From positions 310,001-374,000 of the forward strand of contig FJUW01000001.1 of NCBI GenBank assembly GCA_900074885.1: a stretch of 64,000 nucleotides of DNA, read 5' to 3'. The first letter of the stretch is position 1, and each line of letters starts with the position of its first letter. The translations under genes and the position numbers were made by a program. The stretch comes from Rhynchosporium graminicola. Its lineage: Eukaryota > Ascomycota > Leotiomycetes > Helotiales > Ploettnerulaceae. The notes under the pieces were generated by a model. It worked only from the letters and a program-made list of their open reading frames with translations, was not told the origin of the DNA and did not search any database. Shown piece after piece: positions 13,060 through 25,149 of this stretch.

Positions 13060-14376
13060 GTTGATAGCCAGATAATTTGAAAGCTACTCGAGAATTGTTT
13101 CCTGCTGTTGTTTACAAGTCAGGTATATGAAGTAGGGCCTCGGCCAAAGAGTTACCCATATGCACGATACCCACGATAGAGCTAGAGGTCATAGGCGTCA
13201 TGGGGAATGTCGGGCTTGGCACTCCCGCTGCTCCGAGCCGAGGTCTCTCTCTGGTGGCTGTCAGCGGCAAGGCATATGGTAGTGTAGTGGTATTAGCAGG
13301 ACTGATTTGCATGTTTGTTCTTGCCTGGATGCGGAAACAAACAGCTCCGGTAAACATTTAAAGGCCTAAGGCTTGGACTGTACAACCTTCAGACAATAAT
13401 ATTGACCTATCACATGGCGCCGAGGATGTCACCTCTTGACCCCTGATCCGGCTCAATATTGAAGCGAGTAACTAGCGGGGTCAATGTCAACAAGGTGAAG
13501 CGGGGACACTTTTGGCATAAGTGTCCAGATTCGAAGATCAGTTGTAGTGAGGAATCAATGGCGGGCTGAGTCTCTGTTATCCATCCCTACACTGGCCTTA
13601 ATTTTCTTCATGATTGCAAGTCGTCTCGCCGAGTTGAAATCAGTATGCATTGTTACTGCACAAATTAAAATGGTGAGTTTTTAAACCGTCTTCAACCCAA
13701 ACTTTTTGGAAAAAGGTCTGATGACCCAACATGTCCAAACTTTTGCTTCTTTCATTCCCAAAATTCGGAATTTCACCCAATATCTGCACAGCTAAGTACT
13801 TGCACCAAGATCTCCCCAGTCACGCTTCCCTGCCGGGCTTCAAGTAAGGATAAGCAAGATCCACCCACGAGCGTGCGGTGGAAGACATACAGTGTATAAT
13901 TCTAGACGACATTGCCGAAGTCAACTTTCGAAAACTCGAAAGCTAAGGGGGGATATCTACCTTACTGGAATTTCACCGAATGATGTCTATACCATTGCTA
14001 TACGTTTCGGAAGTTGAGCTTTTGATCCGATTCGGCGCTTCAGTGGCAGCTGTGGTCGAAGCTTCCTCATTCGATGAACGGGCAAAAGAATTGCGATCCC
14101 GACACAACTAAGAAATCTGTATGTTGAGGTCGGCATTACTTCCATTCGTTTCAATCACCATTAATCCTCTTGTTCTTGTTCTCAAGCCCAAGAACACAAG
14201 CCATCGCAACCTCGATCGAAACCTAGCATCCTTCATGACAACTCTTCACTTCCCCTCTCTTTACACATAGATGGCATTGAAAACTTCTTTCTTTTGTTCC
14301 ACCTACGTAACTCTCGTTCTAGCACTCCTCGTTCTACAGACTTTGCGCGTTTTCTCCATCCAGCTTCTTCCTACCA
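13060..14376. other. Divergent promoter region between acyl-CoA oxidase and the membrane protein gene
   Basis: About 1.3 kb with no domain-bearing ORF. The right part (14150-14376) is pyrimidine-rich, as in many fungal leaders, and holds the upstream ORF described separately at 14272. Confidence 0.5.
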
Positions 14377-14442
14377 ATGAATCGTCATTCTACACCAGAG
14401 CAGACCCGGCAGACGACCACAGTCTCCCGGTCATCCTCTAAC
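14272..14442 (+). other. Overlapping upstream ORF, 56 codons, with hydrophobic leader
   Basis: An ATG at 14272 opens a frame that ends at TAA 14440-14442, overlapping the start of the 14377 gene by 66 bases in a different frame. Its product would have a strongly hydrophobic segment (about residues 12-30), like a signal peptide. If transcribed in the leader, it would be expected to lower initiation at 14377, since ribosomes that use it end downstream of the main ATG. Whether the transcript starts upstream of 14272 is unknown. It could instead be a missed first exon. Confidence 0.35.
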
Positions 14443-15313
14443 AAATCTCGTCGCTCTAAGCTCGGCCAATATGTTTCAAAAGGCCGCTGGTGGCTTGTAG
14501 GGATCGCGATATTGATGGTTATCGTTATGATCATCGGAATTATATTCGCTGCGCACATCTACTACCATACAATGGGAGGCCAAGGATTTCTAAAGGCAAG
14601 AAATCAGCACGGGAATCTTAAAGAAGAGATTGGCACCCAACTATTTCTGCCAGTGCGAAAAACGGAAATCGTTGTAGAGGACAAGCCTTTCTGGGGGCTG
14701 ATCGGCAGGTCACCGAGGAACATACCATACTATACATGTGGTGATCAGTTGAATAGCTGCGAAAGTTATGATCAGCCTGTGAGAGCTTTCCTTCATACCA
14801 AGCGTTTCAACTAAATCTCATCAGGACATATGCTGCCCAATCACGATGGCATGTTACCGTGCCAAGTTCACACCATCCGGTATTGCGTGCTGTAATTCTT
14901 CGATAACTCAATTCAAATGCGAACCTTCGGAAAACAACCCCCCAACTTGTATAGAAGGGACCGTTCAGTGTTCCGAGGCAACCGGTGGAGGATGCTGCCC
15001 TTCCGCATCAGAGTGCTCGCCAAATGGATGTATACATGTCGCCAGCGCCAGCATTCTTAACCCTACTGCAACTTCAAATGTCGATCCAGAAACCGGTATT
15101 CCGACTGCGACGCGCAACAGTCAGAGTCATGAGGCAAGTCCGATTTCCACTGTTACTGTGGTTCAGCAGCCAGCTGCTACGCAGACTCTGGCCAAATCGG
15201 GAGAGGTCATGGAAGCAAAGGGGACGAGAGAGTCTATTGTGATGACTCTTTGCGTTCCATACTCTACAGCTTATTTACTCGTTATTGTCGCGGCTTTGAT
15301 GGGATTGTTGTAG
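14377..15313 (+). CDS. Cysteine-rich single-pass membrane protein, function unknown
   Basis: Two exons, 14377-14778 and 14825-15313 (intron GTGAGA...CAG), give 296 aa. I do not recognise a named family. An N-terminal Ser/Thr/Arg-rich tail of about 37 residues precedes a transmembrane helix (about 38-63). A mid region then contains cysteine pairs and clusters (DICCPITMAC, IACCNS, GGCCPSASECSPNGC) that recall small disulfide-rich extracellular modules. A Ser/Thr-rich spacer follows and the protein ends in a hydrophobic stretch (VPYSTAYLLVIVAALMGLL). The basic N-tail suggests type II topology with the Cys-rich part outside or in the lumen. The hydrophobic C-end could be a second helix or a GPI-type signal. 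The intron falls just before the CC motif and splicing restores one frame, which supports the model. Confidence 0.7.
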
Positions 15314-17112
15314 GGCCAGGCTGGATTGGATTGGTCGCAGACAGGCAGTTAGGATTCATGATGTTGGAATCGGCAACACGTGGACAATCTTCATTTTGGA
15401 AGAAGTCAATAACTTGTAGAATTTAACTCCTTCAAATTCAAGGATTCATTAAGTTGTTCATTCCTGCCTTTACATTTGTACTCCATGTCTCGCAATCATT
15501 TGAAGAATCTCGGTCAGTTAGTCCCAACAAATTCCTGAATAGTTTCCAGTTGGTAGCTTAATCAAGTACCCCTGGATATTGCCCACTTCAGCTGGCGGTA
15601 AAGCCGATATAAGGATTATATAGTCGATGTAGTGACAGGAACCGCTTGGATTGACGCTTTGCCATTCGATAGGCATAAGACTAACCTCAACCTTAAAAAT
15701 TTAAATTGCACTCCCGGGCTCGGAAATGATTTGGAACTCACTAACGTCAGAGGCACACATATCTTACAGTTGCCAATGTGCAATCAGCTAGCGTAACTAA
15801 CGTACCGCTCGCTATTTCAGATAGATTGACAACCAACACTTCGAGATCAAATGGCCAGGGTTCGAGCCAGGCTCGCAGAATCTAGGCCCTTGCTGAATGT
15901 CGAATTTCACAAATTGATTGGCTGCTGCATTGGGCGGGCCGAAATACCCTTGATCTTTTATCGACGACAATTGAAGGCAGATCTCTTGGCTCGTATTGAA
16001 GATCGCTCTACTCCATAACCTCCACACCATTCCCGCAGCGATCTCTTCGAAATGATTTGCAGAGCCTCAGAATAAACATTGAGATCGCCACCATAACCGA
16101 GATTATGCTACTTTATTTAGATTGAATGGAAGTCAATGTCTGAAAGTAAATCTACTGCACAGGGAATTTGTCAACGTGCACTTTACGACAGACATCCTGG
16201 ATCTACCAATAGAACATCTGTATCTTCCGATTTTGGCACCATATTTACCTTCGGAGACCAACGTCTTTGGGCCAAATATATCAAATGACTGAGTCCATGA
16301 CTGACTACAGGTTTTGGGGATTCGTAGATCAGCCGTTTGCGTGCACCGAAACCAATTCAGTCCATCCTTATGAGATACTCCAGTCCACGTTTTCTGAAAA
16401 GGCTACATTTTCTAGCGTCGGGTAGTTGTCAGCCGGAAGCTGCTTCTTCGCCCTTCAAGCCATGGAACCTTTTAGTCTAACCAATAGATCTTTCGATTGG
16501 ACTAGCTGCTCAGCCAGCTGAGAATTCTGCTTCATGGAAGATCCATGCCATGCTTTCATGGCTACTGTACCTTTCGCACCTGCGGGGTTTCTCTCCGCCT
16601 CCTGTTTGTTAGTTGACAATAAATCTAACATATATTGTCGGATTCTTGGACTCAATGATCATTCAACAATGTACTATTATTTGTGCTTGATCTACCTTAT
16701 TGCTACTTTCACCTGATATCTCCTTACAAATCTTTGATTCACATTATTCCATGGCTTTCACGCTGAAAGGGCTTGGTGACTTGGAAATGGATTTAGTTCG
16801 AGCTGGTGTTAAACTAGAGTATAGACTCGGAGCTAGATCCATGGCACTGACTATTGGGTTGGCTAGGAAGCTTTCCTTCCCAAACCTTGCTGGGCGCAGT
16901 CGTTCCCATCGTGCTGTACCCGAACTGCTGGTCATTGTCCTTACTTCTTTAAACCCTGCACGACCAGGTACTACTAAATGTAATGTTCCCTAAAGTCCGT
17001 ATGGTTGATGAGAGGCAAACTACTTCAGCCCCCTATTTACCTCTTCTTTATGTCCCGCGTTCCTCTTACTTGCTGCTTTCTTTTTTTTGGACTGAAGCGA
17101 GTTTCATACAAC
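15314..17112. other. Intergenic, no gene seen
   Basis: 1.8 kb with only short conflicting frames. A GGTTCGAGCC string at 15859-15870 resembles a tRNA B box, but no A box or cloverleaf can be built around it. The right end is the promoter and leader of the RGS gene. Confidence 0.5.
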
Positions 17113-18626
17113 ATGTCTGTTTTATTCTACCGTCGACCAAATTACCTCGAAAGGCCTACGGGGCCGATCAACGGAGGGGATTGTGCTCGCTACGCTGACA
17201 GAGCGAAGAGTCTGTACACCAGGATCTCTGATACCGCATTGTTACTGACATTTGGAAGACTCAGAAAGAAAAATTCCGGAGGGTCTATCTTTCGACAATG
17301 TCATTAATAACAAAGCTTTGCCAGTATATGCCCCACCCACCTTATCTTTTTCCCGAGAAGGATTGAGCTGACAATTCACGCAGCCTTGCTCTTTGAATGA
17401 CTTCATGGATTATTTAACCTATATTGAGTTCAATGCGGAAAACCTACAATTCTACCTGTGGTATAAGGACTACATAAGGCGATGGGACGCTTTACCAGAG
17501 TCCGAGAAATCCCTTTCTCCCGAATTCATACCCGAGGCAGAGGAAATTCCAGATTTGACGAAGAACTCGGAGAAGGCTGAGAGAAGAAAAACGAAACGGG
17601 AGGCTAGTAATGCCTTGATGGATACAGGATATCTTGGAAAGGGCTCGAATTTTGACTTTGACGCTGGGTGTGCATCACCATCCATCCTTTCTGCGGCACC
17701 TACTCTTCCAAGCGACGCAGAGGTCGTAGCTGGAGCTGGGCTCAAATGGCAAGGCTGTAGGTTCTTGATCTCTTTGGATTTGAGACTTTGCGCTGACAAG
17801 ACCAGTTTCCATTCAACCCATGAGAGAGGAGATAAACAGGATAATGAGACACTATCTTGCATTTACAGCACCACGAGAACTCAACATTTCCCACAAAGAT
17901 CGGGCACAATGTCTACATGCACTTCAACACACGACGCACCCGTCAGCTCTTGCACCAGCAGTCAATATTGCCGAAGCTGCTCTCCGAGGTCAATCACACC
18001 CCAACTTCATCCGATGGTCAATTTGCAATGGAAACAAGCCTCGCGTATTTTTCGTTAGGACCATGGGTGTCTCCAACATCATAATCGGCTTCGTTATCGC
18101 CATAGCCCTCACGCTGTCGAAAGCAAGCCGCTGGTGGAGAATCTTCGCCGCCCTAGAGTGGTTTATCGGGATCTCTACTATGGTAGCTGCCTATAAAGGG
18201 CTTTGCGTGATCATGCATCACTCACACGCTCGAAACCTTCGTCCATGGGAGCAGGATATCGATAACGAAAGCAAGGAAATGCACCGCAACTCATTTTCGA
18301 GCATGGAAAATCGTGCAGTCCAAATGGCCTCCCGGATAGGCGATTACAACGGCAAATTAGGAGATGAAGAGGATGCAGCCAGTTTCCGATCTTCGACGAT
18401 GCAGACGTTTGGGCCGAAGAATTGTTTCGATAATGCCACTTGGGCGAACAAGTATGAGAGGAAGTCGCTGCTAAGGAAGGTTTTTGATAAACAAACTTGG
18501 ACTCAGGATGAGACGTTGAGGGTCTTGCAAGATAAAATTGTGTTGGGAGCGAATCTTTGGGCTTTGATCATCACGATACCTCTGACTATCATTTTTGTTG
18601 CTTTTCCGAAAGGCAATTTCTTTTGA
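17113..18626 (+). CDS. RGS-domain membrane protein, Rax1-like
   Basis: Four exons fit: 17113-17209, 17265-17323, 17384-17756 and 17806-18626, giving 449 aa. The first half carries a fungal RGS domain: the entry PCSLNDFMDYLTYIE, then ENLQFYLWYKDYIRRW, an acidic insert, and REEINRIMRHYL...HTTHPSALAPA. It is followed by hydrophobic helices near 265-310 (VSNIIIGFVIAIAL and the next segment) and a last one at the C-end (about 422-442), with the HARNLRPWE block between. That layout is typical of the Rax1-type RGS proteins linked to polarity and G-protein signalling. The first intron needs an unusual GTCTGT donor to keep frame, so the N-terminal 50 residues are the least certain part. The other introns use GTATAT and GTAGGT donors. 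Confidence 0.82.
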
Positions 18627-19297
18627 GATGTATGCCTCATGAAATTTATTCAATTTCTCCTTGACACCGAAATACCCCAGGTCGCATCGAGATATGTACA
18701 TAGAGTAGACAAAGCAATGTGAAATTAACACCGAGAGCAGACTTTTGGTTCACAGCATAGCTAAAAGAATTCATCTGGCTGTGGATGTTATTAGCAACTA
18801 TTTTGACCCAGAATCGTGGGCAAGATGTGCTATGGTGTACGTTCCGTTGTCTCTTCCGTGATGTTGTCGAAGATACATCTGCTTTTGAAACCCTCAATCG
18901 GGTTCTCTTGCCAATTCCAGACAACCTCTAACATTTTCAACCAAGCTTGAGCTACGTTCCACCACAACGGGGCAAATAACACAGCAGATCGACAGAAGAA
19001 GTTGATAGATGATTTCAGCTGACCAATAAATTTGCCCAGAGAATTTCGAGACAGATGCGAGCTCAGAAAATGAAAATCTTTCGGGCTATGAGAAGTGTGT
19101 TCCTGGATCTACATCCCATTCTTGGAACTTGGTCGATGTGAAAGCATACAAAGACCGTTGCCACTCTCTCCACTTATCCACTGGCGCTCTTCTCTCCAAC
19201 CGCCCTATGAAAACAAACGGAAGCCTTATTGTTACATATTATCTCTCATCTACCTCTTTTTCCAATTGTATCATCTAATAACACCCAATCCAACAAA
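18627..19297. other. Intergenic, promoter of the aldolase gene
   Basis: No supported gene. The last 100 bases are rich in C/T and A, as in fungal leaders. Confidence 0.5.
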
Positions 19298-20626
19298 ATG
19301 GCTCCTTCAGCAACTTCAGATATCGTGGTGCCGGCCTTGTCGAAAGTGGGGGAAGTTCAGAAACAAGCCCAAGCCCATGTTCATGGTGCAGAAGGAAAGA
19401 CTCCACTAGAGGCGATTAGCCATGGAAATACGGTTCTCCCTGGTAAGAAAATAAATTCATGCTTCAAAAGAGGAATCTATTGGTGTACTCGATTAAAGAA
19501 CGAGATGAAGTTTCCCCGGGAGATCATCTTGCAGATTAATGCACCGCCGGCTTCAGATTCATTGTCAATCTGAACATTCGAAATGACTCAATTCTCATTC
19601 GTCACTTCCTTAATCTTCACTGTGTTCCAAATTGTCACCAGACTAACGACTTCCAGGGATCCCAACATTCCAAACACTCGCCGAGGAGCGCAAACACGTC
19701 CTCATCCACACCGCAGCGACCTTCCGTGATTTCTCCCGCAAAGGCTTCACAGAAGGCATGTCGGGCCACATATCCGTGCGCGATCCCGAGTTTGAGGACT
19801 ACATCTGGATGAATCCTCTGGGCAAGCATTTCGGTCTCATGACAGCCGGAGATCTGATTTGCTTGGATATCAAGACCGGGAAGGTCGTTGGTGGGAATAA
19901 GGTGTGTTTACTTCGTCGCTTGGTTCAACATGCCTTCACGTTTTATCGTTTCTTGAGAAGAAGAAGGAAACATGGAATGTTGTGTTGATGTGATCTCATA
20001 GGCGAGACCAGCTAACGCGGCGGGCTTCTTAATTCATTCCGAGATCCATAAAGCGAGGCCTGACGTGCACGCCGTATGCCACGCTCACACAAATGCTGGC
20101 CGTGCCTGGTCAACTTTCGCTACTGGCATCGAGATGTTGACTCAGGATATCTGTACACTTTATAACTCCATAGCGGTGTACGCTGATTACGGCGGCATTG
20201 TATTTGCCGAGGAGGAAGGGAAGAATATCGCGAAAGCATTGGGATCTAAAAATAAGGTTTGTTCCATTCTGCTAGTAATGGAATCATTTCGAGAGGATGA
20301 TTAGTTGACGAAAGCAGACCGCCATCCTCATGAACCATGGACTCCTCTCCACAGGCTCTACTGTCGATGAAGCAGGCTTTTTATTTGGTCTATTGGATCG
20401 TGGTTGTGCCATTCAGCTACAAGTTGAGGCCGCTATGGCAGGTAACCCTGCTCTTAAGAAGCATGTGATCAGTGGTGAGGAAGCAGCCTATAATTTGAAG
20501 ATGGCGAACGAGAAGAATGCTCTGTATGCTGAAGCCCAGGCCGATCTGGACTATGAGTTTGCGATGGCTGGAGAGGGTGTGATAGAGAGAGGTGTTGAGA
20601 GCCAGAAGATTGATCATGGGTTGTAA
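19298..20626 (+). CDS. Class II aldolase/adducin-domain protein
   Basis: Four exons, 19298-19442, 19657-19901, 20002-20256 and 20318-20626, give 317 aa. The class II aldolase/adducin fold is seen in order: FRDFSRKGFTEGMSGHISVRDP, NPLGKHFGLMTAGDLICLD, then HSEIHKARPDVHAVCHAHTNAG with the zinc-binding HAH, and AILMNHGLLSTGSTVDEA. The family contains fuculose-phosphate and ribulose-phosphate aldolases/epimerases and non-catalytic adducins. The His pattern for zinc is intact here, so an enzyme is likely, but the substrate cannot be told from sequence. A cytosolic location is expected since no signal is visible. The first intron (214 bp) is long for this window. Confidence 0.9.
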
Positions 20627-20926
20627 ATTATTTTGGACTAGGCGTATAATGGTGCCTATCAGATCTTTGAGATCAACTAAGTCCCTTTTCTTGCCATAGA
20701 GCCGATGAGCAAAGCCCACAAGGACTACTAGAGATCAATAAAATCGCGCAGTGAATCTGGTCACTCCACTTTTGGAACTGTGTCAGACACTATTTGGAAA
20801 TGCACCTAAAATCATGCAATAAACCCAAATAGGAAGTTTTTTCCAGTCTTTTTCACTTGTCCAATCTTGGACTGGTCAGTCTCTCGCTCTTGCACCTACG
20901 AATCAGTTCTTTTTACCCTTTTGGAC

Positions 20927-22257
20927 TCAATTTGGTTCTTCATGCAACACCAGTTTGTCCACACAGCCCATACTCTTCAGCCACATGAGCCCGCGATCTT
21001 GTTCCTGGATACTTGTCCCTGATCTAGTCCACCAGCTCCACATAACGGGATGAACCTCTCCCGAAATATCTCCGCCCGGGTTCCTGACGGTATTGATTGC
21101 ACCTGGATTTTGACTGTATACGAATCGGACCCGAGCACCGAAAGGTGGAAGTGGGATGTGATTATAACGATAGTCAAAGACTGCTGCGTAGGCAGATCGG
21201 TATCCGAGAGCGCCAAGAATCATTCCGATTAACATGCCAATGATAATCTCGTAGGCATGATGTTGCTATACATCGGAAACATCAGCAGACGCATAAATAC
21301 AGAGGGTATAGGAGCCAACATATGCAATGTACATAGATCCACCAATCAATGACGCCAAGAGTAAGGGCAATATAGTGACGATGAAGACCCAGAACTCAGA
21401 GGCATGATCCGCAAACGCTTTCAATTTCGCATTTAGGTATAAGGTAAGGAACATAGCGGCAGCAAAGGCGCTGGTTGTATGCCCGCTTGGAAAACCCTGG
21501 ATCCTACCAAATTGTCAATATTCAGTCTTCTGCAACAATAATATTCACACATACGCCCTGTTCACATCATGAGAACTTGCTGTACAAAATGTAGGAGTGA
21601 AGGAGCTTCGCAATTGGTCTGCTTGTTGGAAGACCACGTTCATATCTGGCTTGCACATTTGAATGTAATGGGGTCGAAAGCCGCCGATGAAATGCTTCAA
21701 AACAGTGGCAATGAATGTCCTGTGCCCAATCAGCACTCAAACGTGTCTTGGGGCTTTCTATCATTTTCATACGAAGACACGTTTGCTCTTAAGTTTCCCG
21801 TCAACCCGGCATGAAAATCCCAGAGACTTCGAAGCTTGAGTTGAAAGAGAGTCACGATAAGCATTGGAACCACGACGACGACGAAGCCACAAGCCCAAGT
21901 CGGAAGAGGTTCCTTGATCCAGGGATAGCTGAGCTCTGGTGGACCTCCGTATCTCGACAGCTGATCTTCTATGCCAGACTGAGGAGTGAGCCGCGATACG
22001 TGAACCACACGATGATCGAGAAGGTACATCGGCAGGAGATAGACCCAAAGACTGCCAGCGGCAACCACAGCTATTGAAACATAGTCACGCCAGACTAAGC
22101 TCCAGTAGGATGGACAGTCTCCTCCTCGAGACCCGTCGCGAACTCGGCAGTCGCCGTTGGAGACCAGGACGATAGGCATGACTATGCGTTTGGAGGACAA
22201 AAGAATGACAACGAAGAGAATGGCCGACGGAAGGGAAGTGGTATTGTAAATCGTCAA
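20927..22257 (-). CDS. PAP2-family lipid phosphate phosphatase
   Basis: Four exons, 22257-21773, 21719-21555, 21503-21320 and 21265-20927, give 390 aa. It should dephosphorylate diacylglycerol pyrophosphate, phosphatidate or a related lipid phosphate at a membrane. Catalytic motifs: C1 is K170-HFIGGF-R177P178; C2 is PSGH (222-225); C3 is S273-MYIAYQ-H280-HAY-E284, where the usual Arg after Ser is Met and the final Asp is Glu. At least five hydrophobic segments surround them, and the family block FDYRYNHIPLPPFGARVRF lies in the tail. The third intron needs a GTTGGC donor; without removal there is an in-frame TAG directly before the C3 His. It is divergent from the aminotransferase gene with 795 bp between starts. 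Confidence 0.88.
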
Positions 22258-23052
22258 GTGATAGTAGACTCTAGGAAGGTTTAAGTAACTAGGTAATGAA
22301 TAAAAGTGTCAAAATAGCTAGTGGAACACTGTGATAGGTGCCGGACCCCAGTGAGGCTGCTTGGAGGATGAGGAAAGAGCAAATGTCGATCAAGAGGTAG
22401 GAGCTATCCTCCTTCATCTCGATAGAAGGGGCAAGTTGTGAGGGTCCGATTTGAAAGAAAGGATTTATTTTGCATTTGTACAGTATATTTAAATACAAGC
22501 CACTATTCGGAAAGGTTCGATGCTTGATTATGAATTTATGATTACCTACCTACGTATACCAATAGGCACCTTGCCAATGAATTCTGCCATCGCGACAAGT
22601 GAAGTCTCTAAGAGATAGGTACCCACCGAGGTATGTAAATATATGCATGATCAGGACTGACGCGCTTGAAGCACCTTGGGAGGAGAAGCCACGTCGACGA
22701 CGTGCCTGAGGATACAGAGCAAATAAGTATAGTTGTAGCACCAGGTAGTAAGTAGAAAGGGCATGTGCTACGTGCACGTGCCTTTGGACGATCTCGGGTG
22801 GATCTCGGAGGTGATTCATGGCACGGCACGGCACGGCACGGCATCTCGGGCAACTCGCCGGTATACATTTTCCAAAAGAAGACCTTCGACCTGTTGAGCT
22901 ATCTAAGGTACCTGTTGTTGACTTTTCCAAAAACCACATTTGCATCTAGATCCTCGAACTTACCCCCAAAGCACCAAAGACATTTCCAAACCGCTCCGCT
23001 CCGCTCTCTGCAAAAGAGGGAAGGGGGACAGCCAATCGGGCAAGTTCGGTAT
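22258..23052. promoter_or_regulatory. Shared divergent promoter, PAP2 and aminotransferase
   Basis: 795 bp between two opposing starts. It contains a perfect (GGCAC)4 array plus GGCA at 22820-22843 and a CACGTGCACGTG-like run near 22770. No gene is visible in it, though the aminotransferase frame stays open upstream of its chosen ATG. Confidence 0.45.
22820..22843 (+). repeat. (GGCAC)n pentanucleotide array
   Basis: Four perfect copies of GGCAC followed by GGCA, about 210 bases upstream of the first aminotransferase ATG. Confidence 0.95.
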
Positions 23053-24597
23053 ATGCTTCGACGGGTGCTTTACCCCGCCATCAACACGGCCAAACTGGCT
23101 CCTCACGCCAGGCTGTCGGTGATATCAAGGCATTTGGACCCTCGACCACCACTTCCGATCAACACTCCATATACTGCCGAGAGAGCTTCCGGTGATCAAT
23201 CAACTCCTCCAGCACAGAGCAGAAGATATAGTTCCAGTTCACAGTCGTCAGAGAAATCCACGATGTCTGGCCAGCCAAACCACCCTGCGTTGCTCATTCC
23301 GGGCCCAATTGAGTTCGACGATGCAGTTTTGCAATCCATGAGTCACTACAGGTATGGGCGGGCCTTCCGTTGTACCCCATCAAGAAGCAATCGAAGCTTA
23401 CAAGGAGTGAAACAGTGAGTCGCACGTTGGAGCACCGTTCGTTGCTACCTTTGGAGAGACTCTCTCTATGCTTCGAAAGCTATTCCAAACTACCGATCCA
23501 TCTTCTCAACCATTCGTCATTTCCGGATCTGGCACACTTGGGTGGGATTTAGTCGCAGCGAATTTGGCAGAGCCTGGCGATGAGGTTCTGGTACTACACA
23601 CAGGATACTTCGCAGATTCCTTCTCGGATTGTTTCGAGACTTATGGTGTCAAGGCCACACAGTTGAAGGCGGCCATTGGTTCAAGGCCTCAGCTTTCCGA
23701 AATCGAGAAGGCGCTGAAGGAAAAGAATTACAAGCTTTTGACTGTCACCCACGTTGACACTTCAACTGGTGTTCTGAGCGAGCTGAAGGCCCTTTCAGAA
23801 TTGGTCCATCGCGTATCTCCGGACACCTTGCTCATTGTGGATGGCGTTTGCAGTGTTGGCTCCGAGGAGATTGAATTTGACAAATGGCAACTTGATGGTG
23901 TCATAACTGCTTCGCAAAAAGGAATCGGCTGTCCCGCTGGACTCTCAATCTCCATGTACAGTGGCCGAGCGATCAAGGCTTTCCAGAGCAGAAAGACACC
24001 GCCTGGATCTTATTTTGCATCTTTCAAAAATTGGATGCCAAGTACGTTAACCTCTGTATCGCAGATCCGAAGCTAACTAACTATATTGACTAGTCATGCA
24101 AAACTACGAAGCCAAGAAACCTTCGTACTTTGCAACCCCGTCACCACAATTGGTTCACGCACTCCATACCTCTCTGACCCAGATACTTTCCAAGCCACTT
24201 TCTGAGCGCTTTGCCGCCCACCGTGAAGCATCGCAGAAGGTCAAAAAGGCTGTTACTAAACTCGGCTTGAAGCAGCTCGCTTCCGATCCAGCAGACCAAG
24301 CAAATGGCATGACAGCTATTTACCTCCCAGAAAATATTCAAGCTCCAGAATTGCTTCCCAACCTGTTGAAGAAGGGAGTTATTTTTGCTGGGGGTCTGCA
24401 CAAAGAGATTGCGGCGAAGTACATCCGAGTTGGACATATGGGTGTGAGCGTTGTAAGTGAAATCATTAGTCTGCCCTCAATTTTCATCAACTAATACTTA
24501 CCAAAAACTCCAGACTGACCCCAAGCGTGGTGATGTTGAACGTGCGATTAAAGCACTTCAGAGCGGACTTTCAGATGCTGGTTACCAAAAGGCTTAG
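23053..24597 (+). CDS. AGX1: Alanine-glyoxylate aminotransferase (PLP class V)
   Basis: Four exons, 23053-23351, 23416-24041, 24094-24452 and 24514-24597, give 455 aa. The enzyme moves the amino group from alanine (or serine) to glyoxylate, making glycine. The fold-type I core starts at HPALLIPGPIEF, then SHYSESHVGAPFV (restored by splicing), SGSGTLGWDLVAANL, HVDTSTGVLS, VDGVCSVGSEEIEFDKWQLD and the PLP lysine in TASQKGIGCPAGLS. The C-terminal domain runs to GYQKA. The residues before the core (1-70) are rich in Arg, Ser and Ala and poor in acids, which fits a mitochondrial presequence. A second in-frame Met at 23263 gives MSGQPNHPALLIPGP, the usual start of cytosolic or peroxisomal homologues. 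No PTS1 is present at the C-end. Confidence 0.95.
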
Positions 24598-25149
24598 TAT
24601 GCTAAATATTTATTGTAGAGGTGCAAACGTCCAGATTTGTGTAGGAAAAGCAATTTGAAACACATTCTGATGTGGCTTGGCGTGCCCTGCACGACCTTCG
24701 GAATATGAAATATACTGGCTCATAAACGTGCACACTAATAACAATCAGCCTACATGCTCCTAGGAAAAAAATGAGAAGAGTTGCTCCAGTAGGCGCGCAA
24801 GCCTCAAATTGCGAAGAGCGCCGCAGACAACTCTAGATCCGGGCCTTCACCTCGGGTTTCACACGTGCTCCATGTGCCACCATGTCACTCCATGATACAA
24901 GAAGCAAAACCAAGTTCAAATAGTATGCCGTTCCGGCTAGTCTCTCCACACATTTTTCCACCACAGTAAGAACCCGTAAATCGCTCTCTAGATATCCTCA
25001 ATGATATTAATTCCCCTTCCGCTTGTTGGTTCACGATTGACCCCAGTAGTGCCAGTGGTATATGGCGTGTGAAGAGGGTGTTCCCAAACACTCTATATTT
25101 CATCAGCATAAATCCACATATCTCATGTAAACTAGGGAAGGCTCACTTA
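24598..25149. other. Convergent 3' spacer
   Basis: About 550 bases between the ends of the aminotransferase and the small secreted protein gene. No supported feature. Confidence 0.5.

Noticed and set aside
15859..15875. tRNA B-box-like GGTTCGAGCC
   Set aside because: No A box upstream at the right distance, and the flanking bases do not form a T stem or acceptor stem.
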